Shown here: in pieces, positions 41,282 through 48,667 of the stretch
How positions within the stretch are numbered: position 1 is the stretch's first letter
How the letters are laid out: every line of letters begins with the position of its first letter
From: Herbidospora mongoliensis
GTDB lineage: Bacteria > Actinomycetota > Actinomycetes > Streptosporangiales > Streptosporangiaceae
DNA: 64,000 bases
Direction of reading: 5' to 3'
Assembly: GCF_001570545.1 (NCBI RefSeq)
Contig: NZ_BBXD01000010.1
Coordinates: forward strand, 248,001 to 312,000
Position numbers and translations under genes: made by a program
Notes under the pieces: generated by a model
What the model saw: the letters and a program-made list of their open reading frames with translations, nothing else
Told to the model about the DNA's origin: nothing
Databases searched by the model: none

Positions 41282-42438
41282 TGTCCACGCTGCTCAGGCT
41301 GGCCACCGCCGGTTCCGTCGACGACGGCAAGTCCACTCTGGTCGGACGTCTCCTGCACGACTCCAAGTCGGTGATGTCCGACCAGCTCTCGCAGATCGCC
41401 TCGCCCAGTGACCTGGCGCTGCTGACCGACGGGCTGCGGGCCGAACGGGAACAGGGCATCACCATCGACGTGGCCTACCGCTACTTCGCCACGCCCCGCC
41501 GCCGGTTCATCCTGGCCGACACCCCGGGCCACGTGCAGTACACCCGGAACATGGTCACCGGCGCCTCGACGGCCTCGCTGGTCGTCCTCGTGGTCGACGC
41601 CCGCAACGGCGTGACCGAGCAGACCAGACGGCACGCCGCCGTCTCGGGGCTCCTGCGGGTGCCCCACCTGGTGCTCGCGGTCAACAAGATGGACCTGGTC
41701 GACTGGTCGGAGGAGGTCTTCGCCGCCGTCGCCGACTCCCTCGACTACCCCGGCGAGGTCACGGCCATCCCGATCTCGGCGCTGACCGGCGACAACGTGG
41801 TCTCGCCCTCGGCCCACATGGACTGGCACACCGGCCCGACCATCATGGAGTTCCTCGAAACGGTCGAGGCCGCCGAAGACCCGACCGGACTCCCGGCCCG
41901 CCTTCCCGTCCAGTACGTCATCAAGACGCGCGGCCGCCGCGCCTACGCCGGCCAGCTGACCGGCGGCATCCTGCACGTGGGGGAGAAGGTGACCGTCCAG
42001 CCGGGCGGCCACACGACCACCGTCGCCGGCATCGACGTGCTGGGCGACCCGGTGACGACGGCCTGGGCCCCGCAGTCGATCGCGGTCCGCCTGACCGACG
42101 ACCTGGACGTCTCACGCGGCTGCCTCATCTCCCCGGCGGCCACGGCCCCCGCGGTGACCCGCGACCTGCACGCCACGGTCTGCCACCTGCACGAGAAGGA
42201 CCTGCGGGTCGGCGAAAAGATCCTGGTGAAACACACGACCCGGACGGTCCAGGCGGTCGTCTCGTCGATCGAGCCGGGCGACTCGCTCGGCATCAACGAC
42301 ATCGGCGACGTGGTCGTCCGCACCGCCGCAGACCTGGCCGTCGACGACTACGCCGACAGCCGCACGACGGGCGCCTGCCTGCTGATCGACCCCGCCGACG
42401 GCGCCACCCGCTCGGCCGGAATGATCTCAGTCACCTGA
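41281..42438 (+). CDS. cysN: Sulfate adenylyltransferase subunit 1 (CysN), without APS-kinase domain
   Basis: This 385-residue GTPase has G1 GSVDDGKSTLVGRLL, the EREQGITIDVAYRYF switch region, G3 DTPGHVQYTRNM, G4 NKMD and G5 SALTGDN, followed by two beta-barrel domains. It ends without the about 200-residue CysC domain found in CysNC fusions, and no separate cysC is in the window, so PAPS for the sulfotransferase needs an APS kinase from elsewhere. The start overlaps the cysD stop by one base. The 3' end overlaps the convergent SDR gene by 12 bp, marking the edge of the cluster. Confidence 0.93.
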   Translation: MSTLLRLATAGSVDDGKSTLVGRLLHDSKSVMSDQLSQIASPSDLALLTDGLRAEREQGITIDVAYRYFATPRRRFILADTPGHVQYTRNMVTGASTASLVVLVVDARNGVTEQTRRHAAVSGLLRVPHLVLAVNKMDLVDWSEEVFAAVADSLDYPGEVTAIPISALTGDNVVSPSAHMDWHTGPTIMEFLETVEAAEDPTGLPARLPVQYVIKTRGRRAYAGQLTGGILHVGEKVTVQPGGHTTTVAGIDVLGDPVTTAWAPQSIAVRLTDDLDVSRGCLISPAATAPAVTRDLHATVCHLHEKDLRVGEKILVKHTTRTVQAVVSSIEPGDSLGINDIGDVVVRTAADLAVDDYADSRTTGACLLIDPADGATRSAGMISVT

Positions 42439-43356
42439 GACGGCGAAGCGGACGCCGGTGAGGCGCTCACTGAGGGTCCACAGGGACGCGCCCTCCGCCA
42501 GGTCGTCGGCGCCCTTGGGCAGCGCGACGGGCTTCGGCGTCCCGGCGGTCTGGTCCGTGCCGGCGGGCCCGATGAACTGGCCGTTGCGCACGGCGGGGTT
42601 GGTGGCGGCGTAGAGCGAGGGCCAGGCCGCGCCCTCGGGTGAGCCCATCAGGAAACGCCGGGCGGCGGCCAGGACGAGCCGGTTCAGGACCCCCGCGCCG
42701 TGCCGCTGGAGGTTGGTGACCGCCGAGCCGGGGTGGACGACGATCGCCTGGATGCCGGTTCCGGCCAGGCGCCGGGCAAGTTCCACGGTGAAGACGACGT
42801 TGGCGCGCTTGGACTTGGCGTAGGCGGTCATCGCGCCGTAGCTCCGCTCGCTCATCAGGTCGTCGAGCCGGCCGGAGCGCCAGGTGGCCGCGATCGCGCT
42901 GACGGTGACGACGCGGGCCGCGGGGGAGCGGCGCAGGGCGGGCATGAGGCCGGCGGTGAGGGCGAAGTGGCCGAGGTGGTTGGTGCCGAAGGTCAGCTCG
43001 AAGCCGTCGCTCGTGGTGCGCCGCTCGGGCACGTTCATGATGCCCGCGTTGTTGACCAGCAGGTCGATCGTCTCGGTCGCCGCCACCCGGGCGGTGGCCG
43101 CCTGGATCGAGGCGAGGCTGCCGAGGTCGACCACGACGGTGTCGAGGCGCGCATGGGGCTGGCCCGCGCGGAGTCCGGCCACGGCCTCGTCGAGTCTGGC
43201 CTGGCTGCGGCCCGCGAGGATGACACGGGCGCCGTGCGCGGCGAGCACCCGGGCGGTCTCGAGCCCGATGCCGCTGTTGCCGCCGGTGATGAACGCGGTG
43301 CGGCCGCTCTGGTCGGCGATCTCCGCCGGGGTCCAGCGGGGGATGGTCATGGTCAT
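42427..43356 (-). CDS. SDR-family oxidoreductase (retinol dehydrogenase-like)
   Basis: The 309-residue protein is a classical SDR of the extended WWOX/retinol-dehydrogenase-like type. It has FITGGNSGIGLETARVL, LVNNAGIMNVPERRT, FGTNHLGHFALTAGL, the active site Y-A-K-S-K in AMTAYAKSKRANVVF, and VVHPGSAVTN. I chose the ATG at 43356 with GGAGG upstream. It is divergent from a TetR gene with a palindromic operator at each promoter, so it is probably under that repressor's control and separate from the encapsulin cluster. The substrate is unknown. Confidence 0.85.
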   Translation of the reverse strand: MTMTIPRWTPAEIADQSGRTAFITGGNSGIGLETARVLAAHGARVILAGRSQARLDEAVAGLRAGQPHARLDTVVVDLGSLASIQAATARVAATETIDLLVNNAGIMNVPERRTTSDGFELTFGTNHLGHFALTAGLMPALRRSPAARVVTVSAIAATWRSGRLDDLMSERSYGAMTAYAKSKRANVVFTVELARRLAGTGIQAIVVHPGSAVTNLQRHGAGVLNRLVLAAARRFLMGSPEGAAWPSLYAATNPAVRNGQFIGPAGTDQTAGTPKPVALPKGADDLAEGASLWTLSERLTGVRFAVSGD

Positions 43357-43373
43357 GATCCCGCCTCCAATTG

Positions 43374-43387
43374 AATGAGTGTTCATT
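43374..43387. promoter_or_regulatory. TetR-type operator near the SDR promoter
   Basis: AATGAGTGTTCATT is an imperfect palindrome that differs at two central bases from the perfect one at 43421-43434. It lies 17 bp upstream of the SDR start codon. Confidence 0.6.
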
Positions 43388-43420
43388 TACTAAGCTGGCA
43401 CGCCTGGTCGCGAGTTGTCA

Positions 43421-43434
43421 AATGAACGTTCATT
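43421..43434. promoter_or_regulatory. TetR-type operator near the TetR promoter
   Basis: AATGAACGTTCATT is a perfect 14-bp palindrome 17 bp before the TetR start codon. The spacing mirrors that of the SDR-side site. TetR proteins commonly bind such ATGAACGTTCAT-like palindromes. Confidence 0.7.
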
Positions 43435-43451
43435 AAGAACAATGAGGGGTC

Positions 43452-44012
43452 ATGAGAGTGCGAGACCCCGACACGAAGAAGCAGCTCCTGCTGGCCGCCG
43501 CCCTCGCCGAGTTCGCCGAACACGGCGTCGCCGGCGCCCGCGTCGACCGGCTGGCCAAGCGCGCCGGGGTCAGCGCCGGGCACGTCTACTCCTTCTACGA
43601 CGGCAAGGAAGGGCTCTTCGAGGCGGTCTACGACGCCGTCGTCGAGCAGACCGTCGACGGCATCCCGATCGACGCGGACGACCTCCCCGAATACGCCGGC
43701 CGCCTCTACGACGCGGGCCTGGCCCATCCTCAAGTCATGCGCTTCGTCGCCTGGTACATGCTGGAACGCGGCGAGCACGCCGGGCCGCGCGCCTCGGTCA
43801 CCGGGGCGATGGCCGCCAAGGTGGCCGTGATAGCCGACGCCCAGCGGCGCGGCGTCGTGACCGACCGGATCGCCCCGGGCGAGGTGCTCTCCCTGGTGCT
43901 GACGATCGCGAACATGTGGCACCACCAGGGCGAGGAGACGCGCGCGCTGGTCCCGGCCGAGTCACGCCGGAGCCTGGTCGTCGACTCCGTCCGCCGGCTC
44001 GTCGCCCCCTGA
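43452..44012 (+). CDS. TetR-family transcriptional repressor
   Basis: This 186-residue protein has the N-terminal TetR helix-turn-helix (LLAAALAEFAEHGVAGARVDRLAKR, given here in two parts: LLAAALAEFAEHGVAGAR and VDRLAKRAGVSAGHVYSFY). A helical ligand-binding domain with MRFVAWYMLERGE follows. GAGGGG precedes the ATG. Two matching palindromes in the 95-bp divergent region support autoregulation and repression of the SDR gene. The inducer is unknown; such pairs often answer to electrophilic or toxic small molecules that the SDR reduces. Confidence 0.88.
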   Translation: MRVRDPDTKKQLLLAAALAEFAEHGVAGARVDRLAKRAGVSAGHVYSFYDGKEGLFEAVYDAVVEQTVDGIPIDADDLPEYAGRLYDAGLAHPQVMRFVAWYMLERGEHAGPRASVTGAMAAKVAVIADAQRRGVVTDRIAPGEVLSLVLTIANMWHHQGEETRALVPAESRRSLVVDSVRRLVAP

Positions 44013-44022
44013 TCCCGCGACC

Positions 44023-44064
44023 TTGACGTGAAGATCCTTACAACGCATATTGATCGTTGTAAGG
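44023..44064 (+). promoter_or_regulatory. Sigma-70-type promoter overlapped by a perfect 10-bp inverted repeat
   Basis: A TTGACG -35 element (44023-44028) is separated by exactly 17 bp from CATATT (44046-44051). Overlapping the spacer and -10 is CCTTACAACG-N9-CGTTGTAAGG (44036-44064), with perfect arms. A repressor bound there would block this promoter, which drives the secreted-protein gene at 44092. No obvious cognate regulator is adjacent except the TetR gene, whose own sites look different. Confidence 0.65.
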
Positions 44065-44091
44065 AATTCGGTCAAGAGAAGGGAATGTTAG

Positions 44092-44559
44092 TTGAGGCGT
44101 GCTTCGCAAGCATTAACTCGCTCTTTGTTCGCCCTCCTTTTGGTGCTGACCACAATTCCCCTGTTCTCCAGCCCCGCGTACGCCGACCTCTGGGCCGGCT
44201 GCGACAACGCGTCGGGAAGCATGACGGGAGCGCAGACCAACCTCAACAGCTGCTTCTATCTGGACACCGACGACATCGATTTCGACGACATCGAATTCCA
44301 TCACCCGTCCTGGATCAAGGACACCCTGAAGGACGGCCGCCGTGCTGAGGTGTGGATCGCGGAACAGAACCAGACGAACGACATGATCGGCGAGTCCGCG
44401 TGCGGCGCCGGCTGCAGTGTCCGCCTCGACGGCATCGTCCTGTCATGGCTGGACACCTACAGCGACCATCCGATCTACCAGCAATATCTGCTCTGCACGA
44501 GCGACGCGTACGCGAATCCCGCCTGCTCGTCCTATCGACGCCTCTACCCCAGCTGGTGA
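44092..44559 (+). CDS. Small secreted protein of unknown function
   Basis: This 155-residue protein begins with a typical Sec signal peptide (positive MRRASQALTR, hydrophobic core, cleavage near AYA-D at about residue 31). The mature part is acidic in the middle (DTDDIDFDDIEF) and contains six or more cysteines, including CGAGCSV and a C-terminal CTSDAYANPACSSYRR, suggesting disulfides. The start is TTG with AAGGGA upstream; an in-frame stop just before rules out an earlier start. No family is recognised. It follows a strong promoter with an operator and precedes another exported protein gene. Confidence 0.65.
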   Translation: MRRASQALTRSLFALLLVLTTIPLFSSPAYADLWAGCDNASGSMTGAQTNLNSCFYLDTDDIDFDDIEFHHPSWIKDTLKDGRRAEVWIAEQNQTNDMIGESACGAGCSVRLDGIVLSWLDTYSDHPIYQQYLLCTSDAYANPACSSYRRLYPSW

Positions 44560-44615
44560 TCTCAGCCGGCATACGCAGCAATGGCAGCCGGACGAGGACA
44601 GGGGAGTAATTCAGG

Positions 44616-45812
44616 ATGAATGTCGAGTCAGCGAGCCCTTCTTTAGCGCGCAACCGGAATTTCCTCGCCGTCATCGCGGCGGCCGGAGTTCTGGCCACCG
44701 TTGTCGGCGCCACCGCGGTGGTCTCCGGCACCCGGGGTGAGGAGACGGACGCCGGTGCGCGGAGTGCGGCGGTGGCTGCTCCGGTGAGCGAGGTGTGGCG
44801 GGACGCCGTCTTCACGATGCCGGCCAAGGCTCCCGACGGGGCGGCCTACCGGCCGGTCACGGGTCTGTCCGCGACCGAGATCCTGGTCACCGCCGAGACC
44901 TCCTTCGAGAAGGCGTCCCGGCTGGAGATCTACGACTCGGTCGCGAAGACCGGCCGGGTCGTCGCGGAGATGCCGGAACCGGCCGGGATCAAGGGCTACT
45001 ACGCGCAGCAGGTCGAGGTGGGATCCGCGCACTTCGTGTGGTGGGGGAGCACTCCCAACGACGACGACAAGTGGGCGGATGTCTGGGCGGTCCCCCGGAC
45101 CGGGGGCGGGGCGATCCAGCTGGCCGAGCTCACCGGTGAGGCCAGTGAGGTGGAGCGTCTCGGGGTCGTCGCGGACGAGGTCGTCTGGTCGGTCCGTTCC
45201 GGGGGGATCTACCGGGTCCCCCTCACCGGAGGGACTCCTGAGCGGGTCACGGAGGGCGCGGGGCTGCACCTGCTCGGCTGGCCGTGGGCGAGCGACGTCT
45301 CCGGGAACGCGGCGTCCGGGCAGCAGAAGATCGTCAACCTCGAAACCGGGACGACGACCGCGGTGGGTACGCCCGCCTCGGTCCGGGGCTTCCGCTGCGA
45401 CGAGGCATGGTGCTCGGGGTACACGCGTGAGGGGATGCTCGTCCAGAAGCCGGACGGCTCCGGGCGGCACGTCGCCCCGGGGCTGAGATCCCTTGACCAG
45501 CCTGCCCTGGCCGGAGGCTTCCTTCTCGCGGGAGGAAGCAAGACGGCCGACGCGTCCGCCACGGTCGTCTACGATCCCCAGACCAGGAGGGTGGCCAAGA
45601 TCGGTGATCTGGCGGCCTTCGGGGTGGGGCTCTCCTCGTCCCCCACGTCCGTCGTCTACTGGGATCCCAGTCGGCGCGCCGTCAGAACCTGCGGGAGCGC
45701 CGAGGGCGTCGTCGCGCCGGCTCGCCCGTCCAAGAGCTCGACCGGATGCGTCACCCGGCAGCAGGCCGATGGCACGCAGATCTCCGTGCTGAACCTGGCC
45801 GCTGTTCGCTGA
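44616..45812 (+). CDS. Membrane-anchored extracytoplasmic protein, beta-propeller-like, function unknown
   Basis: The 398-residue protein has one N-terminal transmembrane or uncleaved signal segment (about residues 16-37). An extracytoplasmic part follows, with repeated short strand motifs (VWAVPRTGGGAIQLAEL, GGIYRVPLTGGTPERV, VYDPQTRRVAKIG) such as occur in TolB/YncE-like propellers. Four cysteines lie in pairs (FRCDEAWCSG and late Cys residues), possibly forming disulfides. No enzyme motif is seen. It lies 56 bp after the small secreted protein and may share its promoter. It converges on the LuxR gene with only 6 bp between stops. Confidence 0.6.
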   Translation: MNVESASPSLARNRNFLAVIAAAGVLATVVGATAVVSGTRGEETDAGARSAAVAAPVSEVWRDAVFTMPAKAPDGAAYRPVTGLSATEILVTAETSFEKASRLEIYDSVAKTGRVVAEMPEPAGIKGYYAQQVEVGSAHFVWWGSTPNDDDKWADVWAVPRTGGGAIQLAELTGEASEVERLGVVADEVVWSVRSGGIYRVPLTGGTPERVTEGAGLHLLGWPWASDVSGNAASGQQKIVNLETGTTTAVGTPASVRGFRCDEAWCSGYTREGMLVQKPDGSGRHVAPGLRSLDQPALAGGFLLAGGSKTADASATVVYDPQTRRVAKIGDLAAFGVGLSSSPTSVVYWDPSRRAVRTCGSAEGVVAPARPSKSSTGCVTRQQADGTQISVLNLAAVR

Positions 45813-45818
45813 CGGTCG

Positions 45819-48575
45819 CTACCGCCGGTTCTCCGGTCGGCGGGGTCTCGATCTGTCGTCCATGGCGTCGCTGAGCTGGCGTCGTGAGGTCACGCCGAGT
45901 TTTCTGAAGATCTTGCGCAGGTGGTAGTCGACCGTGTTGGCCGACAGGAACAGGCGCGTGGCGATCTCGCCGTTGGTGGCGCCGCCCCGCGCGAGGGTCG
46001 CGATCGACACCTCGTGCGGGGTGAGGCCGGTGGCCGCGTCGCCGGAGCCGGGGCGGGCCGGTTCGCCGGTGGCGGCGAGTTCCTTGCGGGCGCGGGCGGC
46101 GAAGCCGGTCAGGCCGTGCCGCTCGAAGAGCGTGAGCGCGGTGCGCAGGTGGTGGCGGGCGTCGCGGCGTCGTCTGCGGCGGCGCAGCCATTCGCCGTAC
46201 AGCAGATGGGCGCGGGCCAGGTCGCTCGGTGAGGGCAGGCCGTCGAGATGGTCCAGGGCCCGCCGATACAGCGCTTCGGCGTGGTCGCCGTGGGCCGGCA
46301 GCGCCTGGGAGAAGGCCAGCACCCCCAGCGCGCGGGGGGCGCCGCTGGCGGTGGCGCGGCGGGTGAGCGTCTCCAGCGTCCGTTCGGCGAGCATCCGGTC
46401 GCCCGAGCGCAGCGCCGCCTCGACCAGGTCGGGCAGCAGGCGGGTGTGGACGGCCAGGCCGTCGCCGTCGACGAGCTGCCGGAGGACATGGGCGGCCTGG
46501 GCGTATTCACCTCGGCCCAGCGCGATCAGGGCCCGGCCGATGCGGCCCTGCGCCTCGATCGCGCCCACGCCCAGCGTGGTCGCGGCCTCCATCGTGCGGG
46601 CCAGCCGGGTCTCCAGGTGCTCGCCCTCGCGCCGGGCCAGCAGCTCGGGATGGCGGTGGATCTCCAGCAGGTCTTCACCGGCGCCGGTGGCCGAGCGGAT
46701 CTGGTGGCACTGGACGATCAGGGCGTCGGCCCGGTCGAGGTCGCCCAGCCTGGTCTCCTGCATCGACCAGGCGTAGAGCGACGCGTCGAGGCTGAATGGG
46801 GAGCCCGTCCGGCGGGCCACCTCGACGGTGCGGCGCAGCACGGCGCGTTGGGTGTCGTCGTCCCAGAGCACCATGACCAGGGTGACGGTCAGGATGGACG
46901 TGAGCAGGACCTCGTCGTCGGAGGTCGCCGGGTCGAGCACCCGCTCGGCCGCGCGCCGCAGGTGGGGGACGGCCGCCTCGTAGCCGTCCAGGACCAGGAT
47001 CCGGAAGGCCGTGAGGACGGGATCGTCGCCGCCCAGCTCCCGGGCGGCCGTGGCGATCTCGGTGAGGGTCGTGCCGGTCATCAGATGCCCGGCGGTCACC
47101 GCGCTTTCCGCGGCCCGGATCAGCGCGGCCCTCGCCAGTTCCGGGGCGACTCCGGCCAGCACGCGGGCGGCCTCCATGAACACCGCGGGGGCGCGCCCGA
47201 AGGCGCCCGGCACGCCCAGCGACGACGACGCGCCGCCCTGGACGATCAGCGCGCGGCCCCGGGTGACGTCGTCGAGATCGGCCTCGTCGAGAGCGCCGAG
47301 CAGGGTCTGGGCCTGCATGGGGGCGCCGCCGATGAAGGAGGCCTCGGCGGCGGCGACCCGCCGGCGGTCGCGGTCAGGGCCCTGCGGGGTGAGCTCGGCG
47401 GCTCTGGCCAGGTGGATGGCCCGTGCGGCGAAACCGCCGCGTGCCCCGGCCCGTTCGGCGGAGCGTTCGAGTTCGGCCGCGACCCGCTCGTCGGGCCACC
47501 GGCACGCGGCGGCCAGATGCCAGGCCCGCCGGTCCGCGTCGGCCGGCCGGGTGGTCGCCGAGGCCAGCGCGCAGTGGACCCGCCTGCGGTTCACGCTGGT
47601 CGCGCCGCCGTAGACGGCCGAGCGGATCAGGGGATGCCGGAAGACGGCGGTCCGGCCCACGGCGAGCATCCGGGCCGACTCGGCCGGAGCGGTCGCCGCC
47701 GGGTTCAGTCCCAGGGCTTCGGCCGCCGCGGTGATGTGGGCCAGGTCGCCGTCGGGTTCCGCGGCGGCCAGCAGCAGCCAGGTCTGCGTGTCGGGCGGCA
47801 GGTCTCTGACCTGCCGGAGGTGGTGCTCCTCCAGCCTGCCGCCGATCGGCAGCGGGTCGGGCAGCGAAAGACCCCCTCTGAGCTGCTCGGACGACAGCTC
47901 GCGGCCCAGGTCGGTGAGCGCGAGCGGGTTCCCGGCGGTGGCGGCGACGAGGCGGATCGCGACCCGTTCGTCCAGGGCGCCGCCGACGGTGGTGCGCAGG
48001 AGTTCGAGCGCGTCGTGCTCCGGCAGTCCGGTCACCTCGGTGACCGGCAGCCCGGCCAGGCCCGGCAGTTCGGTGCGCATGGCGAAGACCAGGCCGATGC
48101 CCTCGGCGTAGGCCCGGCGGGCCACGAAGGCCAGCACGCCCAGCGACTCGTCGTCGAGCCACTGCGCGTCGTCGACGCACAGCAGGACCGGCTGTTCGGC
48201 GGTCGCGTCGGCCAGCAGGCCCAGCGTGGCCAGGCCGACCAGGAGCCGGTCCGGGGGCGGCCCGTCGGCCAGCCCGAACGCCACCCGCAGCGCCCGCGCC
48301 TGCGTGGGGATCAGGTTCTCGTGCCGGTGGAGGAACGGGATGACCAGGCGGTGCAGCGCGGCGTACGCGAACACCGCCTCCTCCCGCACGCCCGCCACCC
48401 GGGCGACCACGGCCTGGGGCGGCACCGTCGACGCGACGTGGTCGAGCAGCACGGTCTTGCCGACGCCGGCGTCGCCGCGCAGGACGACGACACCGCTCAA
48501 CCCGTCGAGCAGGGCGGCGGCGAAACGATCGAGCGCCGCGCGCTCCCCGGCCCGCCCGATGATCACAGGGGCCAC
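45819..48575 (-). CDS. Large ATP-binding LuxR-family regulator (LAL) no. 1
   Basis: The protein is about 918 residues. It has an N-terminal AAA domain with Walker A GDAGVGKTVLL near residue 40 and Walker B LLCVDDAQWLDDESL, a long helical TPR-like middle, and a C-terminal LuxR helix-turn-helix (LTPHEVSIATLARGG ... NTVDYHLRKIFRKLGV). This is the LAL/MalT-like STAND architecture, used for pathway-specific control in actinomycetes. I place the start at the GTG at 48575, just before PVIIGRAGERAAL, because upstream codons run into intergenic sequence; the exact start is uncertain. Ligand and targets are unknown. Confidence 0.85.
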   Translation of the reverse strand: MAPVIIGRAGERAALDRFAAALLDGLSGVVVLRGDAGVGKTVLLDHVASTVPPQAVVARVAGVREEAVFAYAALHRLVIPFLHRHENLIPTQARALRVAFGLADGPPPDRLLVGLATLGLLADATAEQPVLLCVDDAQWLDDESLGVLAFVARRAYAEGIGLVFAMRTELPGLAGLPVTEVTGLPEHDALELLRTTVGGALDERVAIRLVAATAGNPLALTDLGRELSSEQLRGGLSLPDPLPIGGRLEEHHLRQVRDLPPDTQTWLLLAAAEPDGDLAHITAAAEALGLNPAATAPAESARMLAVGRTAVFRHPLIRSAVYGGATSVNRRRVHCALASATTRPADADRRAWHLAAACRWPDERVAAELERSAERAGARGGFAARAIHLARAAELTPQGPDRDRRRVAAAEASFIGGAPMQAQTLLGALDEADLDDVTRGRALIVQGGASSSLGVPGAFGRAPAVFMEAARVLAGVAPELARAALIRAAESAVTAGHLMTGTTLTEIATAARELGGDDPVLTAFRILVLDGYEAAVPHLRRAAERVLDPATSDDEVLLTSILTVTLVMVLWDDDTQRAVLRRTVEVARRTGSPFSLDASLYAWSMQETRLGDLDRADALIVQCHQIRSATGAGEDLLEIHRHPELLARREGEHLETRLARTMEAATTLGVGAIEAQGRIGRALIALGRGEYAQAAHVLRQLVDGDGLAVHTRLLPDLVEAALRSGDRMLAERTLETLTRRATASGAPRALGVLAFSQALPAHGDHAEALYRRALDHLDGLPSPSDLARAHLLYGEWLRRRRRRRDARHHLRTALTLFERHGLTGFAARARKELAATGEPARPGSGDAATGLTPHEVSIATLARGGATNGEIATRLFLSANTVDYHLRKIFRKLGVTSRRQLSDAMDDRSRPRRPENRR

Positions 48576-48667
48576 GTCGCTGACCCCATGCTCGTCACCC
48601 TTCCCGAAGCGCCGTCCGTGACCTGGCGGGATCGACGCTACGTGGCGGCGTGGCCGGGCGGCATCCG

